A DNA stretch of 64,000 bases from Parablautia intestinalis (GTDB lineage Bacteria; Bacillota; Clostridia; Lachnospirales; Lachnospiraceae): contig RAYQ01000023.1 in NCBI GenBank assembly GCA_003612395.1, positions 1-64,000 of the forward strand, given 5' to 3'. The notes under the pieces are model-generated. The model made no database searches. It worked only from the letters and a program-made list of their open reading frames with translations, and was not told the DNA's origin. A program made the translations under genes and the position numbers. Shown here piece after piece: positions 7,280-17,319 of the stretch. Numbering within the stretch: position 1 is the first letter of the stretch; each line of letters begins with the position of its first letter.

Positions 7280-8620
7280 TTATTTCTGTAAGTTTGCAAA
7301 TTTGGTATAATCCGGCAGCCAGACTAATTCCACGGTTCCTATAGGACCGTTTCTCTGCTTGGCAATAATAATCTCTGCTATACCCTTCTTCTCTGAATCT
7401 TTATTGTAATATTCATCTCTGTAGATAAACATAACCACATCCGCATCCTGCTCAATTGCACCGGATTCACGCAGGTCCGACAGCATGGGCCTGTGATCAG
7501 GGCGCTGTTCCACCGCACGGCTTAGCTGGGATAAGGCAATCACCGGCACATTCAACTCTCTTGCAAGAGCTTTCAGGGAGCGGGATATATCCGATATTTC
7601 CTGCTGACGGGAATCAGACCCCCGTCCACTGCCGGACATCAGCTGCAAATAATCAATGACAATCAGATTCAAATCATGTTCCAACTTGTACTTTCTGCAC
7701 TTTGAGCGCAGCTCCGGTACACTAATACCCGGAGTATCATCTATAATTAAGCCTGACTTTCCAATTACCCCTGCCCCTTCTATCAGTTTTTCCCACTCTG
7801 CATCTGTCAGGTTTCCCGTACGCAGGTGCTGGGCATCTACTCTGGATTCCAGTGAAAAAAGACGGTTTACAAGCTGTTCTTTACTCATTTCCAGACTGAA
7901 AATAGCAATAGTCTGATTCAGCTTAAAAGCCACATGCTGGGCAATGTTCAGCACAAAAGCAGTTTTTCCCATGGACGGCCTTGCCGCAATGAGTATCAAA
8001 TCGGAAGGCTGCATGCCGGCAGTCTTATAGTCCAAATCAATAAAGCCTGTGGCCACTCCGGTTACATTTCCATCGCTTTTGGAAGCCCTCTCTATCTTGT
8101 CCATAGCATTCATAACTACCTGACGGATTGGGACGAACTCACCTGTATTTCTCTTTTGAACCAGCTCAAAAACTCTTTTTTCCGTATCCTCCAAAATGGT
8201 CTCAAGACTTTCATTTCCCACATAACAGGTGTTGGCAATCTCCTCATTTAGACGTATCAGCTTTCGAAGGGTTGCCTTTTCAGCCACAATATTCGCATAA
8301 TGCTTAATATTAGCCGAAGTATAATAGGCAGAAAGTAAATCTTTCATAAACTCAAGACTGCTTACCTCGGGCGGCACATCTTTTTCCTTAAGCCGCTCCT
8401 GGAGCACCACCAAATCCACCGGCTTGCCTTCATCATTTAATTCCACCATGGTATCAAACAGCATACCATACTGCTTACCATAGAAATCATCCCCATGAAT
8501 GATTTCCGATGCAATGGTGATCGCCTCCCTGTCCATAAGCATGGAACAGATTACCGACTGCTCCGCCTCCATACTGTGGGGCAATACTCTCTTTAAAAGC
8601 GCTTCTTCCGTTCCTGCCAT
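7280..8620 (-). CDS. dnaB: Replicative DNA helicase DnaB
   Basis: The hexameric 5'-3' helicase of the replication fork (called DnaC in Bacillus). The 446 residues show the N-terminal DnaB domain (residues 10-115), a linker, and a RecA-like domain with Walker A ARPSMGKTAF at 213-222, the conserved IFSLEMSKEQL segment and the Walker B/arginine region LIVIDYLQLM. Length is normal and no intein is present. Gene order gdpP-rplI-dnaB is the usual Firmicutes arrangement. Confidence 0.97.
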   Translation of the reverse strand: MAGTEEALLKRVLPHSMEAEQSVICSMLMDREAITIASEIIHGDDFYGKQYGMLFDTMVELNDEGKPVDLVVLQERLKEKDVPPEVSSLEFMKDLLSAYYTSANIKHYANIVAEKATLRKLIRLNEEIANTCYVGNESLETILEDTEKRVFELVQKRNTGEFVPIRQVVMNAMDKIERASKSDGNVTGVATGFIDLDYKTAGMQPSDLILIAARPSMGKTAFVLNIAQHVAFKLNQTIAIFSLEMSKEQLVNRLFSLESRVDAQHLRTGNLTDAEWEKLIEGAGVIGKSGLIIDDTPGISVPELRSKCRKYKLEHDLNLIVIDYLQLMSGSGRGSDSRQQEISDISRSLKALARELNVPVIALSQLSRAVEQRPDHRPMLSDLRESGAIEQDADVVMFIYRDEYYNKDSEKKGIAEIIIAKQRNGPIGTVELVWLPDYTKFANLQK

Positions 8621-8661
8621 TTACAACTCTTTACCCCCGTATACAACAGAAAATATAATTT

Positions 8662-9108
8662 CTACTTCTCGGTTACTTTTACTTTAAGCTTGCCTGTCAC
8701 GCTTGGATGGAGCTTTACACTCACCTCAAATACGCCAAAGCTTTTTATTGCTTCCGGAAGAATAATTTTTTTCTTATCAATCTCTTTTCCGCACTGCGCC
8801 TTATAGCCCTGGGCAATTTCTTTGGTTGACACGGATCCAAAAGTCCTGCCGCCCTCCCCGGCCTTAATGGATAAAACCACCTCGTCTGCTTCCATTTCTT
8901 TAGCAAAAGCCTGGGCCGCTTCAAGCTGCTCCTTTGCCAGCTTTGCTTCGTTGGATTTTTTCAGTTTCAAATCATTTAAATTACTTCTGGTAGCTTCAAC
9001 TCCCAGCTTTTTAGGCAAAACAAAATTTCTTGCATATCCGTCATTTACTGTTACAATATCATCTTTTTTACCAAGGCTTTTTACGTCCTCTAATAATATC
9101 ACTTTCAT
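8662..9108 (-). CDS. rplI: 50S ribosomal protein L9
   Basis: 148 residues beginning MKVILLEDVKSLGKKDDIV, the characteristic L9 N-terminal domain that binds 23S rRNA, followed by the long connecting helix rich in Lys/Glu/Ala and the C-terminal domain (GRTFGSVSTKEIA). The start has a GGAGG site. It sits 17 bases after gdpP and 41 bases before dnaB, consistent with one transcript. Confidence 0.97.
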   Translation of the reverse strand: MKVILLEDVKSLGKKDDIVTVNDGYARNFVLPKKLGVEATRSNLNDLKLKKSNEAKLAKEQLEAAQAFAKEMEADEVVLSIKAGEGGRTFGSVSTKEIAQGYKAQCGKEIDKKKIILPEAIKSFGVFEVSVKLHPSVTGKLKVKVTEK

Positions 9109-9125
9109 GGTTCATCCTCCGTTTT

Positions 9126-11189
9126 TTACTCTATTTCAAGCTCCCCTTCATTTATCATCTTATCCAGAATCGATTTCACCATGCCGATTCCTTCAAAGAT
9201 AGAAGCATCCCTGAACTGACAGCCTGCTGCGCTTAAGTGGCCTCCGCCGCCCATCTTTTCCATGATTACCTGCACATTTACCTCATCAATGGAGCGGGCG
9301 CTGACAAAAATCTGATTCTGATATTCCGTCAGCACAAAGCTTGCTTTTACCCCTCTGATACCCAGCAGCTCATTGGCCGCCTGGGCGCCTACAATGGTAG
9401 GACTTTCCAGCCCTTCACTGGTGCAGGTGGATATGGCAAAAACATTTCTGTAAATTTCCGCCTGGCCTACCGCATCTGCCCTGGCCTTATACTCATTTGC
9501 ATTTTCCCTGAATAATTTGCGGACTCTGGTCACATCCGCTCCGTTTCTTCGAAGGAAAGCTGCCGCCTCAAAAGTTCTGACACCTGTTTTCGTCATAAAG
9601 TTATCTGTATCAATCACGATACCGGAATACATGCAGTCTGCTTCCTCCGCCGTAATCCGTATGCTCTCCCCTATATACTGCAAAATTTCCGAAACCATCT
9701 CGCAGGCTGAGGACGCATATGCCTCCACGTAAGATAAAGTTGCATTTTCAATGCTTTCCGTTCCCTGCCTGTGATGGTCTAAAACTACAATGGACTTGCA
9801 CATGCGCAGCAGCTCGGGGCACTCTGTAATGCTTGGCTTATTCACATCCACCACCACCAGCACCGTATTGCTTCCGGCATACTCCACCGCCTGCTGGCTG
9901 GGTATGATCGTATCTTCATCATACTCCTCATGATTCTTCATCAAATCGACCATGGGCTTAACCGATGTGCTCACATCATTCAGTACAATATGAGCCCTTC
10001 TCTGCAGTGTAGTGGCTATCCGGTGAATTCCCACAGCCGCGCCGAAGCTGTCTACATCCGCAAACCTGTGGCCCATAATCAGCACTCTCTCCTTACTGGT
10101 TATGATCTCCCGGAGAGCCTGGGCCTTTACCCTTGCCTTTACCCTTGTATTTTTTTCCACCTGCTGGCTCTTTCCGCCATAATAGGTTATATTTTCCGGA
10201 GTCTTCACAACCGCCTGATCGCCGCCCCGTCCAAGGGCAAGATCAATAGCATTGCGTGCAAATTCATAATTCTGGGCATAAGTATAACCATCCAGTCCCA
10301 GGCCAATGCTGATCGTTACGGCCATCTCGTTGCCAATATTAACCGTCTTCACATCCTCTAAAATGTCAAACCGGCTTTCCCTTAAGCTCTCTGTGGCCTT
10401 CTTGCGCAGGACAATCATATATTTGTCCTTCTCAATCTTTTTACAAATACCATCAAGAGCCGCAATATATTTGTTAATCTTTCGATCTATCAGCGCAGTG
10501 AGCAAAGAGCGCCGCACTTCCTCAATACTCTCAAGAGCCTCATCATAATTATCCAGATAAAGCAGACCAACCGCAAGACTCTGATCATCCACCTCCTGAA
10601 GGGCGATCCGCAGGGCAGTCTCATCAAACAGATAAAAAGCTATCAAAGAGCCTTCATATTCCCTGGCATTGACAATGTCGCTGCTCTCTAACATATCTCT
10701 CAGAGAAATTCTGCGCATTTTTGCTACATAGTTATTTTCCTCATAGGCAACATCAATCTCCGTATATTCTGTCCCCTCCGGAAGCTTCTCCCTTGTAATG
10801 GAAGGAAAAAGAGCGGTAATGGACTTTCTGTACCCTTTGCCTTTATGTACCACATCCTCAAAGGCTTCGTTTGTCCAGATAACGTGCCCCTCATCATCCA
10901 ATATGGCATAAGGGATCTCAAGCTCCCGAAGGAGCACTTTCTGCACCTGTCCATATTGGGTGGCAAAGCTGACCATTTCATTCATTATGACCGGTCTGTT
11001 ATAATACTGCAGCAGCAGAACCACAATAAAATAAATGAGCACAAAACCCGTTAATACAAGACCGGCTGGTACACTGAAAAGATATACCACCAAATTTACA
11101 AGTACTAACAAAAATCCTAAATATAAAGAAGTCTGCACATACCTTTTGAGCCTTCCCTTTAGCTTAATCTTGTTCTTTCTTGGAGCCAT
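9126..11189 (-). CDS. gdpP: Cyclic-di-AMP phosphodiesterase GdpP
   Basis: A membrane-bound phosphodiesterase that degrades cyclic di-AMP and so controls potassium and osmotic homeostasis. In order: two transmembrane helices (residues 15-65), a PAS-like region (85-150), a degenerate GGDEF region (175-310), then the DHH domain with HRFADVDSFGA, VVVDVN and VVLDHHRQG, and a C-terminal DHHA1 domain with GGGGH. The 687 residues match the family. It is first in the gdpP-rplI-dnaB cluster. About 230 bases separate it from the preceding ABC permease; that gap contains hairpins but no gene. Confidence 0.96.
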   Translation of the reverse strand: MAPRKNKIKLKGRLKRYVQTSLYLGFLLVLVNLVVYLFSVPAGLVLTGFVLIYFIVVLLLQYYNRPVIMNEMVSFATQYGQVQKVLLRELEIPYAILDDEGHVIWTNEAFEDVVHKGKGYRKSITALFPSITREKLPEGTEYTEIDVAYEENNYVAKMRRISLRDMLESSDIVNAREYEGSLIAFYLFDETALRIALQEVDDQSLAVGLLYLDNYDEALESIEEVRRSLLTALIDRKINKYIAALDGICKKIEKDKYMIVLRKKATESLRESRFDILEDVKTVNIGNEMAVTISIGLGLDGYTYAQNYEFARNAIDLALGRGGDQAVVKTPENITYYGGKSQQVEKNTRVKARVKAQALREIITSKERVLIMGHRFADVDSFGAAVGIHRIATTLQRRAHIVLNDVSTSVKPMVDLMKNHEEYDEDTIIPSQQAVEYAGSNTVLVVVDVNKPSITECPELLRMCKSIVVLDHHRQGTESIENATLSYVEAYASSACEMVSEILQYIGESIRITAEEADCMYSGIVIDTDNFMTKTGVRTFEAAAFLRRNGADVTRVRKLFRENANEYKARADAVGQAEIYRNVFAISTCTSEGLESPTIVGAQAANELLGIRGVKASFVLTEYQNQIFVSARSIDEVNVQVIMEKMGGGGHLSAAGCQFRDASIFEGIGMVKSILDKMINEGELEIE

Positions 11190-11419
11190 CTTAAAAAAAT
11201 TCCTCTGTTGTTCATATAATTATAAAATACACTTTTTTAGTATAACATTTTTTTATAAAATTTTCCACCTTATTATTCAGAAGCTTTTAGACAGAATCCT
11301 CCCAAATCCCGCTTTTTTCATCACAGACCGGCTTAAGCCCGGCTGTGTCCGCTGCCGTGCGGCGTTTACTCTGCAGTGCTGTAAGCCTGATACCCTGCTC
11401 CTTAAGAGAGAGTGTCGCA

Positions 11420-12481
11420 CTAAAAAAAGAATTCAAGATAATACGTGACAGGAAAGATTCTTGAAACCCACACTGCCGCCGGAAGATAATTTCCCATCCG
11501 GATAAAGACCGGGCAAAACAGGCAGCTCCCCAGCAAAAGCACCGGAATCAAACCATATAAAATACGGCTCTGCCTGATAAATATCCTTAAGATCCTCACG
11601 TAAACTTCCAGTAGAATGGCATATAGCAAAAGAGCAGCAATTTCCTTTCCCAAACCGGCATTTTGACCAGCCATTCCCCGCAGCAGCACGCAAAAGCCTC
11701 CTGTCAGAACACTTCCAAGCACGGCTCCATGGAGACAGCCCGATTTCATCCTTTTTCCCAGGGCCCCCGGCAGCGCTCCAAATACCCGCTCCTGTTCCAG
11801 GACATTTCCAAGCCCCAAAAGGCACATCAGGTACATCATAACCGCCATACATCCTCTGAAGCTGTTTAAATTTTCGGGCGCTTCGCTTTCCCTTTCCCCT
11901 GCCAGCTCATAAACAAAATGGAAGGTACTTCCGTCCCCTGCGTACCGGCTGTTTAAGGCTAACAGCCTGTCCGCGTCCTGTCCCCTTTCGTCTCCATAAC
12001 CATTTTCCCTTAAATACCCCCGCAGAATATCCCCGGAAAGCATTTCAAACAAGTTCGCAAACACTGTCTCATAAGAAATTTCGTGGGCGGAGGAAGCCGG
12101 AGAATAGTAAAGAGTCACCTGCCCCCTGGCTTTTCCCTTCAAAAGTTCTTCATAAAAATTTTCAGACAGCTCATATCCGCATTCCAGGTTTCCGTTTTCC
12201 ACTTCTCTGATCATTTCCGAAAGGTTCTCAAAGCCCTGAAACCTGAAAATTCCCTTTTCTTCCTCAAGCTTTGAAAGCAGTTCCCTGCCCATTTCGTCTG
12301 ACCAGCAGACGCCTACTGCAATTCCCCTGTAATTCATTTCCCCACCCGCACTTCTTACCTGTGCCGCACCTGCTGCCAGCGAAAATAAAATCATGAAAAA
12401 GAACCACCATCTGTATTTCAGTAAATACTGTTTTCCAAGTATCCCGTATATCCGCAGCCTGCTTTTCACTTTCAACTCCAT
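11420..12481 (-). CDS. ABC-2 type transporter permease (second subunit)
   Basis: A membrane protein of 353 residues from the ATG at 12481, chosen because the in-frame upstream extension overlaps the preceding gene by over 100 bases and has no family-like sequence; a GGGAAGGA stretch lies just before this ATG. One N-terminal helix (WWFFFMILFSLAAGAA) is followed by an extracytoplasmic domain of about 170 residues and a C-terminal group of helices, the ABC-2/YhgE-like layout. It pairs with the permease at 12523-13737 and the ATPase at 13760-14440 to form an exporter. The substrate is unknown. Confidence 0.75.
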   Translation of the reverse strand: MELKVKSRLRIYGILGKQYLLKYRWWFFFMILFSLAAGAAQVRSAGGEMNYRGIAVGVCWSDEMGRELLSKLEEEKGIFRFQGFENLSEMIREVENGNLECGYELSENFYEELLKGKARGQVTLYYSPASSAHEISYETVFANLFEMLSGDILRGYLRENGYGDERGQDADRLLALNSRYAGDGSTFHFVYELAGERESEAPENLNSFRGCMAVMMYLMCLLGLGNVLEQERVFGALPGALGKRMKSGCLHGAVLGSVLTGGFCVLLRGMAGQNAGLGKEIAALLLYAILLEVYVRILRIFIRQSRILYGLIPVLLLGSCLFCPVFIRMGNYLPAAVWVSRIFPVTYYLEFFF

Positions 12482-12522
12482 TTCCTTCCCTGCGCTCAAA
12501 CTTTCTAATACCTCTAAACCAC

Positions 12523-13737
12523 TTACCTCTCTTTCTTCCAAACTGCCACCCCGGCGCCTGCAGCCAGAAAAAGCAGCGCCATAGGGATAAATGCCGCTAT
12601 GGTCTTTTCCGGGGCTTCCCCCTGCAGTATGACAGGCATACTTTCCATCCATATTTTATAGGGCACATATCTGCCCGCCTTCTCCATCCACACAGGCAGA
12701 AAGGCGGAGGGAATAAATACGCCGGCAGCTGCCATAAAGCCCATGAGCACCACAAAGCTGATACCAATCCCTCCTGCATGGCTGCCTGTAAGCTGAAGCA
12801 GCATTCTTAAAAAGGTTCCAACCACAAACCAGAAAGCCGGCAGCAAAAGCCACGCTATACCCGGTTTAAAAAAGCTGCTGCTTTTGTTTATAACCAGCAT
12901 TAAGACCGGCACACAGACCACAGTGCCGAGCAGGGCAAACACTGTAGAAAAGGCCGCCGCCTCCATAAAATACCTCCCTCCGGCTCCCATCCCCCGGCTT
13001 TCAAAAAGCTTTTCCCTCTCTCCATTCTTAGTCTGCACATACCTTCCAAAAGAAAGCCCTCCAAAGGATAAAAAAGCTAAAAGCAATGCTATAGTATAAT
13101 AGTCCGTAAGGTTAAGGCCCTTTACCGCCTCCACCTCCCTTTTATCTAACAGAGAAGTCCTGGAAAAAGCAGCGGAAAAGTACGCCTCATTCAGATAATC
13201 TTCCGTTAGCGGAATCCGGCTTTCCCAGCCCTTTTCCCTGCAAAAAGCATCCGCCGCATAAATTCCGGCCTGGGCTGTTGTAAGAAGCCTGGCCCCCGCC
13301 CGGGTAAACTCTGCAAAGACCTCCGTCTCCATCTCACTGTAGGAATTGTCAAGCCAAATCGTTGCGGGGATATTTTCTCCGGAGAGAACACTGTCTATCA
13401 CACCCTCCGGAACCAGAATCGCCCCACAAATCTCCCCTGCTTCGAGCTTTTTTTCTGCTTCCTTCTCAGAGGAAAGGAGCGTAAAAGAAATGGTATCCTT
13501 AATGCTGTCCATAGAGCCTATAAACCGCACCAGCATTTTTGCTGCTCTTTCCTCCTCCCGGGCCACAACGCCTACCATAAACTTATTTACCACTTTGTCA
13601 CTGTATATGGCTTTTGTGGCATATGCCCCGATGCCGAGCAGGAGAATGCCAAACAAAAATGTTTCCAGGATAATTGCCGGCAATAATCTTATAAATTTTT
13701 TTATATTCAGGCAAAAATACATCCATCTGCAATACAT
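12523..13737 (-). CDS. ABC-2 type transporter permease (first subunit)
   Basis: 404 residues with an N-terminal helix (LLPAIILETFLFGILLLGIG), an extracytoplasmic domain of about 170 residues, then five or six membrane helices. The ATG at 13737 is preferred because a GGGGG site lies six bases upstream; a TTG at 13755 is in frame but poorer. It follows the ATPase gene with about 20 bases between, and its layout mirrors the following permease, so the two probably form a heterodimer. Confidence 0.8.
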   Translation of the reverse strand: MYCRWMYFCLNIKKFIRLLPAIILETFLFGILLLGIGAYATKAIYSDKVVNKFMVGVVAREEERAAKMLVRFIGSMDSIKDTISFTLLSSEKEAEKKLEAGEICGAILVPEGVIDSVLSGENIPATIWLDNSYSEMETEVFAEFTRAGARLLTTAQAGIYAADAFCREKGWESRIPLTEDYLNEAYFSAAFSRTSLLDKREVEAVKGLNLTDYYTIALLLAFLSFGGLSFGRYVQTKNGEREKLFESRGMGAGGRYFMEAAAFSTVFALLGTVVCVPVLMLVINKSSSFFKPGIAWLLLPAFWFVVGTFLRMLLQLTGSHAGGIGISFVVLMGFMAAAGVFIPSAFLPVWMEKAGRYVPYKIWMESMPVILQGEAPEKTIAAFIPMALLFLAAGAGVAVWKKER

Positions 13738-13759
13738 GCTTATCCCCCGCTTCAACCTG

Positions 13760-14440
13760 TCACGCGATATATTTTGAAGTAATTTCTTCTATTGACAGCC
13801 CTTCCGGAACTTTATGGGTTTCCCCTTCCTTAATAGCCCAGAGATTCTGACAAAGTGAGAGCTCCCCTTCGTCATGGCTGCTCAGCAAAATACTGCCGCC
13901 CTTTTGTATAAAATCCCTGATATACATCTTAAGCTCCTGCTTAAATACCAAATCCAGCGCAGCGCTGGGCTCATCCATCAACAAAATCTCCGGTTCATGA
14001 AGCAGTGCGCACACAATATTAACCCTTTTTTCCATACCGCCCGACAAATTTTTAACCCGCTCCTTATAAAAGTCCTTTATGCGGAACTGATCACTTAGGT
14101 CGGCAAGCCTCTTTAAGTTCTCTCTGTAATCTCCAAAGCTGGCCCAAAGCTTTAAATTATCCGCAACTGTCAGCTCCGGCATCAAAACGCTTTCCTGGGG
14201 AATATAGCCTGTATATCTGGCCATCTCACGGGATGGATTGCTGATCTTCCTGCCATCCAGAAAAATCCCGCCGCCATCTGCCTTTTCCGCTCCGGCAAGC
14301 ACCCGCAGGAGTGTGGATTTTCCACACCCGTTTGCCCCTATAATTCCCGTACACTGACCCTTACCGGCTGTGAGGCCTGCTTTCTTTAAAACCTGTTTTT
14401 TTCCATAACGCTTTTGAATATCTCTGATTTCCAATTCCAT
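13760..14440 (-). CDS. ABC transporter ATP-binding protein
   Basis: A 226-residue nucleotide-binding subunit with Walker A GANGCGKST near residue 34, Q-loop GYIPQESVL, signature LSGGMEKR, Walker B EILLMDEPSAALD and the switch His in LLSSHDEGEL. The form is that of CcmA/drug or lipid exporters that work with ABC-2 permeases. It is the first gene of a three-gene exporter operon; no regulator is adjacent. Confidence 0.93.
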   Translation of the reverse strand: MELEIRDIQKRYGKKQVLKKAGLTAGKGQCTGIIGANGCGKSTLLRVLAGAEKADGGGIFLDGRKISNPSREMARYTGYIPQESVLMPELTVADNLKLWASFGDYRENLKRLADLSDQFRIKDFYKERVKNLSGGMEKRVNIVCALLHEPEILLMDEPSAALDLVFKQELKMYIRDFIQKGGSILLSSHDEGELSLCQNLWAIKEGETHKVPEGLSIEEITSKYIA

Positions 14441-14503
14441 AATTTTTCATTCTATTTGTTTATTTGCACATTTAAAGTTTTTATTCATATTCATTCTTTT
14501 AAA

Positions 14504-14531
14504 ATAAGGCAGTGGATTGCCACCGCCTTAT
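14504..14531 (-). terminator. Terminator-like hairpin after the anchored protein gene
   Basis: ATAAGGCAGTGG (14504-14515) pairs with CCACCGCCTTAT (14520-14531) with one mismatch and a 4-base loop, 15 bases beyond the stop at 14546. On the minus strand it is followed by TTTTAAAA. Confidence 0.75.
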
Positions 14532-14545
14532 CATAAACAGTTCCG

Positions 14546-16030
14546 CTAATAATACAGATTATCGCTGATTTCCCACAGGATTTCGTACCAGTCATCTTCC
14601 GTTAAATCCATCACATTTACTTTTTCGCCCTCCGGCTTTAAAATTTCATCCTCGTGATCATTAGAAAACAAGATATCGCCGCGCAAAATTTCTTCTCCGT
14701 CTACCTCAAAGGTTTTGATAGTGAAAGTAAATTCAGATCCCGGTTTTGTTTCTTTTATTCCACCCTCTAACACCATCTCATAGTAATCATAAAGAAGGTT
14801 AAAACAAAAGTCACCGTCTCTTTTACTTTTCTCCACGGAAAACACAAGCTCGTCACCGTCCGTTTCCAATTCATAATCCGCCAGGTACATATCCCCTTCC
14901 ACGCTGCCCGTTCTGGTAAACACAAAATCCGAACTGTCTGTGGAGAGAAAAAATTCCATATTCTCAAGCGGGAAATTTCCGCCTTCTATGTTCCACTCTA
15001 AAACCACATCTTTGTCTTTACAGTAAATCTGCGCCAGTACACCCTTGCAGACATAGAAATAAATTTCGGTATCTCCTTCTTCCATAAGCTCGTCTGCGCA
15101 TCTTTGCAAAGTCCCGGCCGGATCCTCATACATTAGCATCTCATTTACACTGACGTAGCCTTCCATTCCTGTCAGTACCTGATTAATATAATTCTGAAAT
15201 GCCGTATTACTTTCATAAATATCCCTGCAGGCAAGAATAACATCTGCCGCCTGACGGCCTGTAATAGTCATCACATAACCCTTACAGCTTCTTTTCTTTC
15301 CGTCTACCATTAGCTTCTTGCTGTCAGCTTTCTTTACCTCTGTCTTCTTTAATATGCCAAGAACCGCATCCTTAATCTGTTCTCCCGCCAGCTCCATCTC
15401 CTCATTATCAGTGACGAGCTCCCTGCTTTCCATGTTAAGGGTCTTTAAAGCCTCTGTCATTGTTTCATCCAGGCCATACTCCAGAGCCACTCTTTCAATG
15501 TCCTCATCGAAGGTGGTGCGGTCCACATAAAATACTTTCTCTAAAAGCCCTGGCATTCCCAGCAGAACTTCATATTCGTCTACATATAAGTCCGCTTCTA
15601 AAATAGAAAAACCATAGTAGCCGATATCCATATACGCACTGTACAGATCCTGATCCATATTTACTTCCATTTCCATCTGCATGGAATCCGCCAATGTCAG
15701 ATCTGCCTCCATATAGGCCCGTTCCTCCGAAAACATATCTTCATAGCCGTCCATCTGCCATGTATCCCCTATGGCTTTTGCACTTTCGCTGAAGGTTTTG
15801 CCCAGAGCATCTAAAATCACGTCCCTTTTATTGCCAAAAACGCCGGTGGCAACTGTCACGCAAATGAGAATAAGCACAAGCACGGCGCAAACCACAGCCG
15901 GAATAATAAATTTAATCAGGTCTTTTGGCTTTTTATCCGCAGGTCTGTTTCCTCCGTTATCCATGCCGGACGGCATTGTATTTTCAGACAGCATTGCATC
16001 CTTTTTCATTTCATCCATATTTTCCCCCAT
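14546..16030 (-). CDS. Membrane-anchored protein of unknown function (DUF6583-like)
   Basis: A 494-residue protein with a short cytoplasmic N-terminus, one transmembrane helix (residues 40-65, IIPAVVCAVLVLILICVTVA) and a large acidic extracytoplasmic domain rich in beta-strand-like sequence. It resembles Lachnospiraceae-type proteins grouped as DUF6583, a family assignment I make from memory of the layout and consider tentative. The start is uncertain: ATG at 16030 has a weak AGGAA site, while ATG at 16018 has GGGGG five bases upstream. It lies after the rpsR terminator and appears to be its own unit. Confidence 0.65.
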   Translation of the reverse strand: MGENMDEMKKDAMLSENTMPSGMDNGGNRPADKKPKDLIKFIIPAVVCAVLVLILICVTVATGVFGNKRDVILDALGKTFSESAKAIGDTWQMDGYEDMFSEERAYMEADLTLADSMQMEMEVNMDQDLYSAYMDIGYYGFSILEADLYVDEYEVLLGMPGLLEKVFYVDRTTFDEDIERVALEYGLDETMTEALKTLNMESRELVTDNEEMELAGEQIKDAVLGILKKTEVKKADSKKLMVDGKKRSCKGYVMTITGRQAADVILACRDIYESNTAFQNYINQVLTGMEGYVSVNEMLMYEDPAGTLQRCADELMEEGDTEIYFYVCKGVLAQIYCKDKDVVLEWNIEGGNFPLENMEFFLSTDSSDFVFTRTGSVEGDMYLADYELETDGDELVFSVEKSKRDGDFCFNLLYDYYEMVLEGGIKETKPGSEFTFTIKTFEVDGEEILRGDILFSNDHEDEILKPEGEKVNVMDLTEDDWYEILWEISDNLYY

Positions 16031-16076
16031 TCCGAAGCATTCCTTTGCAAAGGCCTCAGCGAGCCGGCTTATTGTG

Positions 16077-16107
16077 AAAAAAGCGGCTGCCAGTAATTGG
16101 CAACCGC
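16077..16107 (-). terminator. Intrinsic terminator of the rpsF-ssb-rpsR operon
   Basis: GCGGCTGCCA (16083-16092) and TGGCAACCGC (16098-16107) form a stem with one mismatch around a 5-base loop. On the minus strand TTTTTT follows (16082-16077). Confidence 0.9.
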
Positions 16108-16153
16108 CTTATGCTTCATTTCAACAATGTCCAAGTTGCATTCCGCATATGTT

Positions 16154-16414
16154 TTAATCACAAGTGTAAGGCATCAGTGCAACATGGCGCGCTCTCTTAA
16201 TTGCAACTGTAAGCGCTCTCTGATGCTTTGCACAGTTACCTGTAATTCTTCTGGGAAGAATTTTTCCTCTTTCAGATACATATCTTTTCAACTTGTTTAC
16301 ATCCTTGTAATCAATTACATTATCTTTACCACAAAATACGCATACTTTTTTTCTTCTGCGCATTCCAACTTTTTTTCTGGGAGAATCAGACTTCTCTGCT
16401 TTATTATATGCCAT
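16154..16414 (-). CDS. rpsR: 30S ribosomal protein S18
   Basis: 86 residues with the S18 core ([20 protein letters not shown], then [20 protein letters not shown]). The KKVCVFCGK segment gives a CxxC pair seen in zinc-type S18 proteins; further Cys at NCAKH. It is last in rpsF-ssb-rpsR, with S6 being its partner on the ribosome. A strong AGGAGGC site precedes the ATG. Confidence 0.97.
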   Translation of the reverse strand: MAYNKAEKSDSPRKKVGMRRRKKVCVFCGKDNVIDYKDVNKLKRYVSERGKILPRRITGNCAKHQRALTVAIKRARHVALMPYTCD

Positions 16415-16442
16415 AATTATTGCCTCCTATCTAAAAATCCTT

Positions 16443-16895
16443 CTAATTAAACGGCAGCTCCTCATCTATTCCATCCGGAATATTCATGAAGCCATCGCCA
16501 ACACCTGACGGTTCGGGAGTCCTGCTCATGCCGCCTGAAAAGCCCCCATCCATACCGGCATTGCTGTTACTTCCTTTGCTTTCAGCAAACTCCTGATCTT
16601 CTACTACTACATCAGTAGTATATACCTTAACCCCATCTTTATTGGTATAACTGCCTGTCTGGATGCGGCCCGTAACTACAACCTTGGTGCCTTTCCTTAA
16701 ATACTTCTCAGCAAATTCACCGCTTTTTCCAAATGCCACGCATCCTATAAAATCCGCAGCGTTACCATCATTATTTCTGTTAAATCTGCGGTCTACGGCA
16801 AGTGTATATCTGGCTATCGCCATTGCGCTCTCCCCCTGTGAGTATCTCACTTCAGGATCCCTTGTCAAACGCCCCATAAGTATTACTTTATTCAT
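16443..16895 (-). CDS. ssb: Single-stranded DNA-binding protein
   Basis: 150 residues: an OB fold in the first 105 (MNKVILMGRLTRDPEVRYSQ, FGKSGEFAEKYLRKGT), a glycine/serine-rich linker, and the acidic C-terminal tip DEELPFN that recruits replication and repair proteins. It sits between rpsF and rpsR as in most Firmicutes. Confidence 0.97.
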   Translation of the reverse strand: MNKVILMGRLTRDPEVRYSQGESAMAIARYTLAVDRRFNRNNDGNAADFIGCVAFGKSGEFAEKYLRKGTKVVVTGRIQTGSYTNKDGVKVYTTDVVVEDQEFAESKGSNSNAGMDGGFSGGMSRTPEPSGVGDGFMNIPDGIDEELPFN

Positions 16896-16940
16896 ACCTG
16901 CCTCTACTTTCCAGCATATCGTTCGTATACGCTTTATACT

Positions 16941-17231
16941 TCATGATTTATCCTGTCTGACGCATAAAAATCTGATAACGTTGTCCATAATGCGAATACG
17001 ATTTTCAATTTCGATTGGTGCAGAGCTTTCAGCGTCAAACTGAATGAAATAATAGAATCCTTCTTTCATCTTCTGAATTTCATAAGCCAGTCTCTTTTTG
17101 CCCCAGTCATCAACATTTGTAATTGTACCACCGAATCTTTCAATCAGAGCCTTACATCTGTCAACCACTGCTGCTCTTTCCTCTTCTTCGATCCTCGCAT
17201 TTACAACAACAGCTAATTCATATTTGTTCAT
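16941..17231 (-). CDS. rpsF: 30S ribosomal protein S6
   Basis: 96 residues from the ATG at 17231, chosen because AGGAGGT lies nine bases upstream and the first residues, MNKYELAVVVNARIEEEER, are the normal S6 start; a longer reading frame upstream is untranslated leader. The protein shows DDWGKKRLAYEIQKMKEGFY and ends with a typical RFLCVRQDKS. It is first in rpsF-ssb-rpsR. Confidence 0.97.
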   Translation of the reverse strand: MNKYELAVVVNARIEEEERAAVVDRCKALIERFGGTITNVDDWGKKRLAYEIQKMKEGFYYFIQFDAESSAPIEIENRIRIMDNVIRFLCVRQDKS

Positions 17232-17319
17232 GCTTAAGTTACCTCCTTTTGGTCTCTGGCCCCTTTTAGGGAGCAAGGAATGTGTTGTCTTCGCTGTATA
17301 AAACATACCACGGATTAAT

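Noticed and set aside
11433-11852. Alternative frame within the second ABC permease
   Set aside because: A shadow of the permease; membrane-helix pattern and codon use favour the permease frame.
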